NCBI GenBank assembly: GCA_003249585.1
Contig: QKIM01000281.1
Span: forward strand, 1 to 5,020
Source of the DNA: Deltaproteobacteria bacterium
GTDB taxonomy: Bacteria; Myxococcota_A; Polyangia; HGW-17
Length of the DNA stretch: 5,020 nucleotides
Direction of reading: 5' to 3'
Made by a program: the position numbers and the translations under genes. The first letter of the stretch is position 1. Each line of letters starts with the position of its first letter. The notes below the pieces were generated by a model. That model was not told where the DNA came from. It worked only from the letters and a program-made list of their open reading frames with translations, and ran no database searches. This document shows positions 1 to 5,020 of this stretch, one piece after another.

Positions 1-156
1 GCCGCGCCCAACGGTGAGGGTGCCGTCAAGCACGCGGTCAAAGAACTCGGCCGCGATATTTTCCCGGTCCACACCGCCATGCAGGATTTTAAAACAGCCG
101 ACCGCCTGCAGCTGGAGGGCTGGCTCCCCATCGCCGCCATCGAGAAGATCCCCTGA
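1..156 (+). CDS. C-terminal 51 residues of an unrecognised protein (5' end outside window)
   Basis: An open frame runs from the first base of the window to a TGA at 154-156 and has no start inside the window, so this is the tail of a longer gene. The codons are strongly biased to G or C in the third position, as in the complete genes nearby, which supports real coding. The visible tail is soluble and mixed in charge: it contains GRDIFPVHTAMQDF in the middle and ends WLPIAAIEKIP. It shows no cysteines, membrane segment or repeat. I do not recognise the family and give no function. No GC-rich hairpin followed by a T run is seen after the stop. The next gene on the strand starts 138 bp later and has its own promoter candidate, so co-transcription is not indicated. 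Confidence 0.75.
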   Translation, partial: AAPNGEGAVKHAVKELGRDIFPVHTAMQDFKTADRLQLEGWLPIAAIEKIP

Positions 157-228
157 ATCTCTCTTGAAAAAACCAAAGAAGTACCCCAGGTAGCGGTGGA
201 AAAAAAACACGCTCCCCTACCCCTCAGC

Positions 229-257
229 TTTGCATCACCCTGAACATGGTTTACACT
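229..257 (+). promoter_or_regulatory. Candidate sigma-70-type promoter for the RCC1 lipoprotein
   Basis: TTTGCA (229-234) and TACACT (252-257) are separated by 17 bp. Each box matches four of six consensus positions. Transcription would begin near 264, giving a leader of about 30 nt before the ATG at 295. This is the best such pair I found between the upstream stop at 156 and the lipoprotein start. It is a pattern match only, and other sigma factors are possible in this type of organism. Confidence 0.35.
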
Positions 258-264
258 GTCCCAA

Positions 265-279
265 GGCCCACGGTGGCCC
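265..279 (+). repeat. Short imperfect inverted repeat in the leader of the lipoprotein gene
   Basis: GGCCCAC-G-GTGGCCC is an inverted repeat centred on G272, with six pairs and one C/C mismatch in seven. It lies just downstream of the predicted transcription start and six bases before the Shine-Dalgarno sequence. It could be a half-palindromic operator or a small leader hairpin. At this GC content a 15-base near-palindrome can arise by chance. Confidence 0.25.
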
Positions 280-284
280 CAAAT

Positions 285-290
285 GGAGGA
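285..290 (+). promoter_or_regulatory. Shine-Dalgarno sequence that fixes the lipoprotein start at 295
   Basis: GGAGGA at 285-290 lies four bases before ATG 295. An in-frame ATG at 283 overlaps this element and has no purine-rich element of its own upstream. Starting at 295 also puts MKVYVLILGLV at the N-terminus, a proper signal peptide, whereas starting at 283 would place Glu-Asp in front of it. Confidence 0.75.
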
Positions 291-294
291 CATC

Positions 295-2334
295 ATGAAG
301 GTATATGTGCTCATCCTCGGCCTGGTCTGCTGGTCCTTGCTCGCCTGCTCTCCTGACGGTGGAGGGGGGGGAGGAACCTGTGGAAACGGGGAGATTGAAG
401 GCGACGAAGCCTGTGACACCCAGAATTTCGGTTCCAACACCTGTCTGGCACACGGGTACTATGGCGGACAGATGATCTGCAACAGCGACTGCACCATCGA
501 TGACTCGGGCTGTCAGGTCTTCGGCTCCTGCGGCGACGGGACCCTGCAGCCCGAATACGAAGAGTGTGAAGGAGACGACGTTTTCGGGGCCACCTGCGAG
601 AGCCTCGGCTATCCATCCGGATCCGTGACCTGTCGCGCGGACTGCAAGCTCGATGTCTCAGCCTGCGAGGGAGCCGAGAATTGCGGGGACGCCATCATCC
701 AAACCGAATACGAGGAGTGTGAATATTACGATTTCAATGGAGAGACCTGTGAGAGTCTCGGATACTATGGGGAGGGCCTGGCCTGTGACGATCGATGCCG
801 GTTCGACCTGACCCTCTGCCAACTCAATGGCCGCTGTGGTGATGGATTGGCCCAGGTGCAGTACGAGGAATGTGACGGGAGCGATCATCATGGGGAGACC
901 TGTGAGAATCTGGGGTACTACGGCGGTGAGATCGCCTGCAACAGCGACTGTACCGCCGATCTCAGTTCCTGCGAGGATGCCGGCTTCTGTGGAGACCTGG
1001 TGCGTCAGGATCCCATGGAGGCCTGCGACGGGGTCGATTTCGGAAACGCAAGCTGCGCCGGCCAGACGGAGTTCTACACCGACGGCGTCCCCACCTGCCT
1101 GGCCAACTGCACCATCGACTTCAATGGCTGCGGTCGCTGCGGCGACGGGGTTCTCCAGGCCATTCACGAGGAGTGCGACGGTTTGGAAATCGGCACCGGG
1201 ACCTGTCGTGAATTCGGATACTTCGGCGGGACGATCCAGGGGTGCGAGAGCAACTGTACGGCCATGGGCTGCGGCAGCCTCCTGCAGGTGGACGGCGGCC
1301 AGTACCACACCTGCGGAGTCGACTCAGCCGGGAACGCCTGGTGCTGGGGATACAACAACCACGGACAGCTTGGCAACAACTCCACCACCGAAGAGCACGG
1401 CCCCGTCCAGGTACAGGGTCTCACAGACGTGATCCAGATCAGCGCCGGACGTGAACACAGTTGCGCCGTCACGGGAAGTGGCGCCATCTGGTGCTGGGGA
1501 TACAACAGCTACGGTCAACTCGGACTGGGCAACACCACCGATCAGTACACGGCCCAGCAGGTCTCCTTCCCCGGCGGTCAGGCGCGCTCGGTCTCCTGTG
1601 GCGCCTACCACACCTGCGCCATCTCCTCTGGAGGGCGCGTCTACTGCTGGGGTGACAACACCTCCGGCAAACTGGGTGACGGTTCGGCCACGGAGCGGCA
1701 CTCCCCCGTTGAAACAAACCTCAACTATATCGTGTCCATGGTCTCCGCAGGGGAGAACCACACCTGCGCCTCCCAGGACAGTGGAATGGCCTGGTGCTGG
1801 GGCAACAACTATGACGGCCAGCTCGGAGAGGGCACGACCAACAACAGCTACACTCCCCTGCAGGTCTCCGCCCTCTCTCAGGTCACCTCCATCTCCGCGG
1901 GATCCACACACACCTGCGCCTCCGTTTCCGATGGCAGCGCCTGGTGCTGGGGCGACGGCACAAACGGAAAACTGGGCGATGGACCCACCCTGGACCGGAA
2001 CACTCCAGTGCAGGTGAGCAACATCACGGCAGTGGTCATGACCTCCGTCGGGACCAGCCACTCCTGCGCGCTGTTGACCAATGGAGCGGTTTGGTGCTGG
2101 GGCTCCAACAACAACGGTCGCCTGGGAGACGGCACCACCACCGAGAGCGATGTCCCCGTGCAGACCTCCTCCCTCGTCAACGCTCAGGAGCTGGGGGTTG
2201 GAGACAGCTTCTCCTGCGCCATCACCTCAGACGGGATGGGCTACTGCTGGGGATTCAACTTTCATGGGCAGCTGGGCGACGGCACGGCGGCCCAGAAACT
2301 GACCCCCTCCCTCGTCATCGCTCCGACGCTTTGA
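295..2334 (+). CDS. Secreted lipoprotein: six Cys-rich (myxo-type) repeats plus seven-bladed RCC1 propeller
   Basis: The product is 679 aa from ATG 295. Residues 1-18 form a lipoprotein signal peptide: Lys2, a hydrophobic stretch, then the lipobox L15-L16-A17-C18, so the mature protein should be lipid-anchored at Cys18. A glycine linker (22-27) follows. Residues 29-326 hold six repeats of about 45-50 aa, each with six cysteines, in the pattern CGDG-x-EECD-x-G-x-TC-x-GYxGG-x-C-x3-C-x-D-x-C. This matches the Myxococcus-type cysteine-rich (disulfide) repeat family. Residues 330-676 hold seven RCC1-like repeats with a 50-51-residue period (H-[TS]-C-x9-C-W-G-x-N-x2-GQLGDG), enough for one closed seven-bladed beta-propeller. 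The protein has no catalytic motif. By family, such proteins are exported surface or periplasmic scaffolds, and a binding role is inference only. Blade 3 has one extra cysteine (C435). The gene is flanked by its own promoter candidate upstream and a separate promoter candidate downstream. Confidence 0.93.
   Translation: MKVYVLILGLVCWSLLACSPDGGGGGGTCGNGEIEGDEACDTQNFGSNTCLAHGYYGGQMICNSDCTIDDSGCQVFGSCGDGTLQPEYEECEGDDVFGATCESLGYPSGSVTCRADCKLDVSACEGAENCGDAIIQTEYEECEYYDFNGETCESLGYYGEGLACDDRCRFDLTLCQLNGRCGDGLAQVQYEECDGSDHHGETCENLGYYGGEIACNSDCTADLSSCEDAGFCGDLVRQDPMEACDGVDFGNASCAGQTEFYTDGVPTCLANCTIDFNGCGRCGDGVLQAIHEECDGLEIGTGTCREFGYFGGTIQGCESNCTAMGCGSLLQVDGGQYHTCGVDSAGNAWCWGYNNHGQLGNNSTTEEHGPVQVQGLTDVIQISAGREHSCAVTGSGAIWCWGYNSYGQLGLGNTTDQYTAQQVSFPGGQARSVSCGAYHTCAISSGGRVYCWGDNTSGKLGDGSATERHSPVETNLNYIVSMVSAGENHTCASQDSGMAWCWGNNYDGQLGEGTTNNSYTPLQVSALSQVTSISAGSTHTCASVSDGSAWCWGDGTNGKLGDGPTLDRNTPVQVSNITAVVMTSVGTSHSCALLTNGAVWCWGSNNNGRLGDGTTTESDVPVQTSSLVNAQELGVGDSFSCAITSDGMGYCWGFNFHGQLGDGTAAQKLTPSLVIAPTL
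364..371 (+). repeat. G8 homopolymer tract early in the lipoprotein gene
   Basis: Eight consecutive G bases lie within the glycine linker codons (residues 24-26), six residues after the lipobox cysteine. Loss of one G would bring a TGA into frame at 473-475. Gain of one G would bring in a TGA at 396-398. Either slip would therefore abolish the protein. The tract may be a slippage hotspot, a sequencing-error-prone site, or simply a Gly linker written with GGG codons. Confidence 0.9.
379..1272 (+). repeat. Six tandem cysteine-rich protein repeats (coding)
   Basis: This stretch encodes repeats at residues 29-73, 79-124, 130-175, 181-226, 232-279 and 282-326, each with exactly six cysteines (36 in all). 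Repeats 2-4 are the most alike, for example TCESLGY and TCENLGY with GYYG. Repeat 5 is divergent: it lacks the GYxGG segment and has NASCAGQTEFYTDG instead. Repeat 6 has a shortened end (SNCTAMGC). The DNA copies have diverged, so this is an old internal duplication and not a recent expansion. Confidence 0.9.
1282..2331 (+). repeat. Seven RCC1-like propeller repeats (coding, about 150-bp period)
   Basis: The blade cores lie near residues 334-360, 385-410, 435-461, 486-511, 536-561, 586-611 and 636-661. Each contains C-x9-C followed by WG: the cysteines are 340/350, 390/400, 441/451, 491/501, 541/551, 591/601 and 641/651. Blades 1 and 2 still share an identical 20-base stretch (CTGGTGCTGGGGATACAACA at 1338 and 1488), exactly 150 bp apart. 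The segment before the first core (SLLQVDGG) and the one after the last (TPSLVIAPTL) look like complementary parts of a single blade. This would close the ring between the N- and C-terminal ends, as RCC1 folds usually do. Confidence 0.9.
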
Positions 2335-2373
2335 ACTTTACCCTCCAAGGGCCTAAAACCTCATCTGTTTTGA

Positions 2374-2402
2374 TTGACACGAGAAGAAAATCACAGTATG
2401 CA
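2374..2402 (+). promoter_or_regulatory. Candidate sigma-70 promoter for the bacteriohemerythrin gene
   Basis: A perfect TTGACA (2374-2379) is followed after 17 bp by TATGCA (2397-2402), which matches only three of six -10 positions. Transcription would start near 2409, giving a leader of about 53 nt before ATG 2462. The perfect -35 box and ideal spacing favour it; the weak -10 box and lack of any other support limit confidence. Confidence 0.4.
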
Positions 2403-2461
2403 GAGACTCTGAAAACCGTGTAGAGAACATCTTTGGATGCAGCACCTCAAGGAGCGACGCC

Positions 2462-2887
2462 ATGAAAAAGATCACCTGGACCGAGAGCCTCAGCGTGGGT
2501 ATCGATCTCATCGATGACCAGCACAAGACGTGGATCACACACTTCAACAAGGCAGTTGATGCCCTGGCTTCTCACCATCATCCCGAGCAGATCATCAAAA
2601 CGCTCGAGTTTCTCGTTGATTACACGGGCACCCACTTCGCCACCGAAGAAAAACACATGAAAGCGTCAAAATACCCCTACATGGCGGAACACCTGGGAAA
2701 ACATCAGGAGCTCAGCGAGACCCTCACCAACCTGGTGACGGATTTCGAGGAAGAGGGCGTGACAGATGACCTCTCCGACTACATCAACACCTTCCTGAAC
2801 AACTGGCTCATCGATCATATCAAGACCATCGACACCAAGTTTGCCACCTGGACCAGGGACAACGGCTATTCCATCGTCGAAGCCTGA
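2462..2887 (+). CDS. Bacteriohemerythrin (single-domain, di-iron oxygen-binding)
   Basis: This 141-aa protein is a stand-alone hemerythrin. Hemerythrins bind O2 reversibly at a di-iron centre inside a four-helix bundle. All seven expected iron ligands are present in order: H21 (DDQHK), H58 and E62 (HFATE), H77 and H81 (HLGKH), H119 and D124 (HIKTID). The N-terminal signature W6 followed by SVGIDLIDDQH is also typical. The protein has no signal peptide, membrane segment, receiver or methyl-accepting domain, so it is probably cytoplasmic. Its length is normal for single-domain bacteriohemerythrins. The start is supported by AAGGAG at 2449-2454, seven bases upstream. Its role could be oxygen storage, delivery or sensing, or nitric oxide or iron handling; the sequence does not decide. 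It converges on the minus-strand zinc-ribbon gene with only 35 bp between stop codons. Confidence 0.95.
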   Translation: MKKITWTESLSVGIDLIDDQHKTWITHFNKAVDALASHHHPEQIIKTLEFLVDYTGTHFATEEKHMKASKYPYMAEHLGKHQELSETLTNLVTDFEEEGVTDDLSDYINTFLNNWLIDHIKTIDTKFATWTRDNGYSIVEA

Positions 2888-2922
2888 CCCCCATCAAAAT
2901 AGTAAATAACAATATAAAGGGA

Positions 2923-3603
2923 TTACATTGCCCCGGGGACGGGCCTGTCGACGATCCCCAGGAAATGTTCGATCTCCTGCTCGATATAAAGGGCCTGGGA
3001 CGGATTGTGCAGCCCGTAGAGGAAGTTGAAGGTTCTTCCGTTGCGCAGTTGACCCCGCACATGATAGAGGGGCTCCCCGGCCACCTTTTCCTGCCGCTCC
3101 GACCACAACTGATCCAGCTGGTGGGCGGGGAGCGACATTCCACCAAACCAGGGGAAGGGCCGGTGACGGACGACGATCCGCTCCGTAGAGATGGAGATAA
3201 CCGAAGTGTCGAACAGACAGGCGAGGGTATACCAGGTAAGGATCACGGAAGCGACGAGGTGGATCACGGGCGACAGGGAGTAGTAGTTGACCCCCACAGC
3301 GTCAAGCCCCAGGAGCGAGGTGTACCACAGGGCAAGCGCTCCGTCGAAGAGGAGCGTGAAGAGCGCAAGAATCAGATACCCCCGCTCAAACCATCGTGCT
3401 CTGAGGATGAGTACGCCTTCGCCTGAGGAGATGGTCATCCCCTGAGGCAGCGGCACCTCGGGTCGTGAGGCCCGCTCTTCCCCCCGCGTGAGCGTTTCCA
3501 TTCGGAGGAGGTACCCGCAGCTCGGACACACCAACGCGTTGTGTGCCTTGGAGTAAGGTGCGGCGTCCATGTTCTTTCCACATTTTGCGCATTTTGTGCT
3601 CAT
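2923..3603 (-). CDS. Zinc-ribbon protein with two membrane segments, uncharacterised
   Basis: The product is 226 aa from ATG 3603-3601. An in-frame ATG at 3636 would add 11 residues but has no ribosome binding site. The N-terminus has two CxxC knuckles (C5/C8 and C26/C29) of the zinc-ribbon type, so it should bind one zinc ion. Two hydrophobic segments follow at about residues 75-96 and 111-131, forming a hairpin in the inner membrane. The C-terminal soluble part (132-226) contains SISTERIVVRHRPFPWF, a predicted beta-rich stretch, an NGRTFNFLYGL segment, an acidic amphipathic helix (QALYIEQEIEHFLGI) and the tail DRPVPGA. I recall similar 'IEQ..IE..LGI.DRPV.GE' tails in uncharacterised bacterial membrane proteins, but I cannot name a family. 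The ribbon and the C-terminal domain lie on the same side of the membrane, presumably the cytoplasm. The gene lies 70 bp downstream of the acyltransferase gene on the same strand, so the two may be co-transcribed. Confidence 0.88.
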   Translation of the reverse strand: MSTKCAKCGKNMDAAPYSKAHNALVCPSCGYLLRMETLTRGEERASRPEVPLPQGMTISSGEGVLILRARWFERGYLILALFTLLFDGALALWYTSLLGLDAVGVNYYSLSPVIHLVASVILTWYTLACLFDTSVISISTERIVVRHRPFPWFGGMSLPAHQLDQLWSERQEKVAGEPLYHVRGQLRNGRTFNFLYGLHNPSQALYIEQEIEHFLGIVDRPVPGAM

Positions 3604-3607
3604 GAGC

Positions 3608-3614
3608 CCTCCTT
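3608..3614 (-). promoter_or_regulatory. Strong Shine-Dalgarno sequence fixing the zinc-ribbon gene start at 3603
   Basis: On the minus strand AAGGAGG (3614 to 3608) lies four bases before ATG 3603-3601. It is the strongest ribosome binding site in the window. It supports the shorter, 226-aa reading of the gene over the ATG at 3636. Confidence 0.8.
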
Positions 3615-3673
3615 GCGATTTCCGCTTGTACACCATATCGGGCGGTTTGGCACTCTGAAAGCGTCGACTGCCC

Positions 3674-4993
3674 TCACCCGGATCCCGCCTCGAGGAGAAC
3701 CGCTTCGATGTTCCCCAACAGTGTCTCTATGGTCTCAGAATCATAGGCCGACTCGTAAAAGCCCATGGAAAGGGTCAGCGTGTCCTCGAATCCCGACACC
3801 CCGAGGAAGAACGAGGGGGGAATACAGGCTGGGGGCATTACCGTCCCGGCGACGGGGCGGATCGGACCGAAGGCGAGCCGATCATGGTCGAGTCTCCCCA
3901 GATTGGTGAGGGACAGTCCCATGTTGTTGTGTTCCGCCAGCCTGTTGAAAATGGTTCGAATGACCCGACGCTTGATGCCGAAGGGGTAGGCTCCCAGCAG
4001 AACGACAGAGCCGAAGATCCAGCCCAGCCCGAGCTCGTGCTCCTTGAGCCCGTCCATGACGTCCTTGACTCGCACCAGGGTCTCTTTGAACGGTTCACCG
4101 CCATAGCGCCCGGCCACAGGAAAGAAGAAGGACGAGAGGTTGGTGAAGGTGCCTGCTTTTCCGGAGGGGATGAACCGCCTGAGATCCACGGTCCCCATGA
4201 GTCGCAGCGCCTGACCGGTCCGGCGGCGATCCAGGGGGAGCGCGCCGTGCACCATCCCCGTGAGAAGGACATCGTTGATGGTTGCTCCCGTCTCCTCCCG
4301 CAACCGGGCGATGGCCGACATGGTGTCGGGAGAGAAGGTCCTGAGGCAAAACAGAGGGGACACTCCGCGCGTCCGCCCCGAAGGGATTGTCAGGGGATCC
4401 GGGAATCGGAAGCTCCCCCAAATATCCTTGAAATAGTTTACCATCATGGCTGGGGCGCGGCGAGGCAGCGACCCCTTCAATACCTGCCACAACCCTCGGC
4501 TGCCCTCTACGGGCTCTGAAACGGCTTCTCCGGACAAAAACCTCGTGTAGATCTCCGCAAGAGCATAGATGGTCTCCTTGGTCCCCGCTGCGTCGGCGGC
4601 CATGTGGTTCACCTTGAGGATAAGCCTGTCCCGGTCCTGGTGCGAGAGCAGCAGTACCCGAAGCTGGGGCTCCCCAGTGTGGTCCATGGGGAGCGCCAGA
4701 AAACGCTCTGTCTGCGTCTGAAGCTCCGACGCCTTCACGATCTGACGGGTGATCCGGGCACGACGGGCGAGGTCCTCCTGGGGCAGCAACTCCCAGTATG
4801 GAATGAAGAACCGGGGGACAAACCTGTATCCGAAGACCGACCGCCTCAGCAGCTCCCCGAGGGCACTGCCGAGCACCTCCTGAGCCAGCGATGAGGCGAA
4901 GTCGAGAACGACCTGGATTTGCGAGACATAGGCCACCTCCCCCATGGCATCGTTGAAGACATCGCTGACGACGGACGGCTTGAAGTGCTGCAT
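3674..4993 (-). CDS. Condensation-domain-like acyltransferase (CAT/PapA/WS-DGAT superfamily)
   Basis: This 439-aa stand-alone protein has the layout of CoA- or carrier-dependent acyltransferases of the condensation/chloramphenicol-acetyltransferase superfamily. An N-terminal lobe holds the active-site motif N129-H130-M-A-A-D134-A135 after a beta strand (DRLILKVNH). The linker contains LYxFLxG-like helices (YALAEIYTRFLSGE, 143-156). The C-terminal lobe has the TINDVLLTG segment (238-246), VDLRRF (269-274), NLSSFFFPV (285-293) and GLSLTNLGRLD (359-369), all features seen in this superfamily. Canonical members carry HHxxxDG; here the first His is Asn and the Gly is Ala, while the catalytic second His and the Asp remain. 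A hydrophobic stretch (324-340) may contact membrane or lipid. No adenylation or carrier domain is present, so it is not an NRPS module. The acyl donor and acceptor are unknown; lipid or glycolipid acylation is a guess. Confidence 0.85.
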   Translation of the reverse strand: MQHFKPSVVSDVFNDAMGEVAYVSQIQVVLDFASSLAQEVLGSALGELLRRSVFGYRFVPRFFIPYWELLPQEDLARRARITRQIVKASELQTQTERFLALPMDHTGEPQLRVLLLSHQDRDRLILKVNHMAADAAGTKETIYALAEIYTRFLSGEAVSEPVEGSRGLWQVLKGSLPRRAPAMMVNYFKDIWGSFRFPDPLTIPSGRTRGVSPLFCLRTFSPDTMSAIARLREETGATINDVLLTGMVHGALPLDRRRTGQALRLMGTVDLRRFIPSGKAGTFTNLSSFFFPVAGRYGGEPFKETLVRVKDVMDGLKEHELGLGWIFGSVVLLGAYPFGIKRRVIRTIFNRLAEHNNMGLSLTNLGRLDHDRLAFGPIRPVAGTVMPPACIPPSFFLGVSGFEDTLTLSMGFYESAYDSETIETLLGNIEAVLLEAGSG

Positions 4994-4998
4994 GGCGT

Positions 4999-5010
4999 CC
5001 CCTCTCCTTT
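4999..5010 (-). promoter_or_regulatory. Ribosome binding region of the acyltransferase gene
   Basis: On the minus strand AAAGGAGAGGGG (5010 to 4999) precedes ATG 4993-4991. The AAAGGAG part lies ten bases from the start and the AGGGG part five bases, so either could pair with 16S rRNA. This supports the start at 4993. Only ten more bases follow before the window edge, so the promoter and any upstream partner gene are not visible. Confidence 0.55.
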
Positions 5011-5020
5011 GGGTGGTGGT

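Noticed and set aside
658..1308. Long open frame on the minus strand across the cysteine-rich repeats
   Set aside because: It is antisense to a well-supported repeat protein, has low-complexity Ala/Val/Gly-rich content and no ribosome binding site that I can see. Regular codon bias in the repeats keeps this frame open.
1324..2061. Minus-strand open frame across the RCC1 repeats
   Set aside because: Its periodic GG-A-V-V content merely mirrors the 150-bp RCC1 repeat on the other strand, and no independent coding signal is present.
1282..2331. Regular repeats with about 150-bp spacing as a CRISPR array or satellite
   Set aside because: The frame is continuous and the repeats are diverged coding RCC1 blades; there are no identical short repeats with unique spacers.
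2337..2357. Possible terminator after the lipoprotein gene (TTTACCCT-CCA-AGGG-CC-TAAA)
   Set aside because: The stem is short and broken by a two-base bulge, and no T run follows it. A second AT-only stem at 2355-2371 (AAAAC/GTTTT) is also too weak.
2931..2938. CCCCGGGG palindrome near the end of the zinc-ribbon gene
   Set aside because: It is an eight-base palindrome with no loop, inside coding sequence and without a T run, so it is neither a terminator nor a convincing site.
2965..3426. Plus-strand open frame opposite the zinc-ribbon gene
   Set aside because: The minus-strand frame has a strong Shine-Dalgarno sequence, zinc-ribbon cysteines and membrane segments; the plus frame has none of these.
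3884..4519. Plus-strand open frame opposite the acyltransferase gene
   Set aside because: The minus-strand protein matches a known superfamily along its length. The plus-strand frame is charged, without recognisable motifs, and is explained as a shadow.
3674..4993. Acyltransferase as part of a non-ribosomal peptide synthetase cluster
   Set aside because: It is a stand-alone condensation-like protein with no adenylation, carrier or thioesterase domain in the window, and the active-site motif departs from that of NRPS condensation domains.

Overview
The window comes from a GC-rich bacterial chromosome. All genes have mostly G or C in the third codon position. The most informative gene for placing the organism is a lipoprotein that joins six 'Myxococcus-type' six-cysteine repeats to a seven-repeat RCC1 propeller. 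This combination is characteristic of Myxococcota, Bradymonadia and other former Deltaproteobacteria, so I infer that kind of host. There is no rRNA or other marker here to confirm it. I see no tRNA, rRNA, CRISPR array, insertion sequence, integrase or phage gene.

Layout, left to right: (i) 1-156, the last 51 codons of an unrecognised plus-strand gene. (ii) 157-294, a 138-bp intergenic stretch with a plausible sigma-70-type promoter and a small inverted repeat. (iii) 295-2334, a 679-aa secreted lipoprotein of cysteine-rich repeats plus an RCC1 beta-propeller. (iv) 2335-2461, a 127-bp gap with a TTGACA-N17-TATGCA promoter candidate. (v) 2462-2887, a single-domain bacteriohemerythrin with all seven iron ligands. 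(vi) 2888-2922, a 35-bp AT-rich convergent gap. (vii) 2923-3603, minus strand, a zinc-ribbon protein with two membrane segments. (viii) 3674-4993, minus strand, a condensation-domain-like acyltransferase with a variant active-site motif, NHxxxDA instead of HHxxxDG. Its start codon is 27 bp from the right edge.

The two minus-strand genes run in the order acyltransferase then zinc-ribbon protein, 70 bp apart, and could be one transcription unit. The plus-strand lipoprotein and hemerythrin each have their own promoter candidate and probably act independently. Nothing in the sequence ties the four complete genes into one pathway. I do not see convincing evidence for a new multi-gene system. The features most worth a second look are the architecture of the lipoprotein (36 cysteines in six repeats, then a C-x9-C pair in every one of seven blades), the G8 tract just after its lipobox, and the altered acyltransferase motif beside an uncharacterised membrane zinc-ribbon protein.
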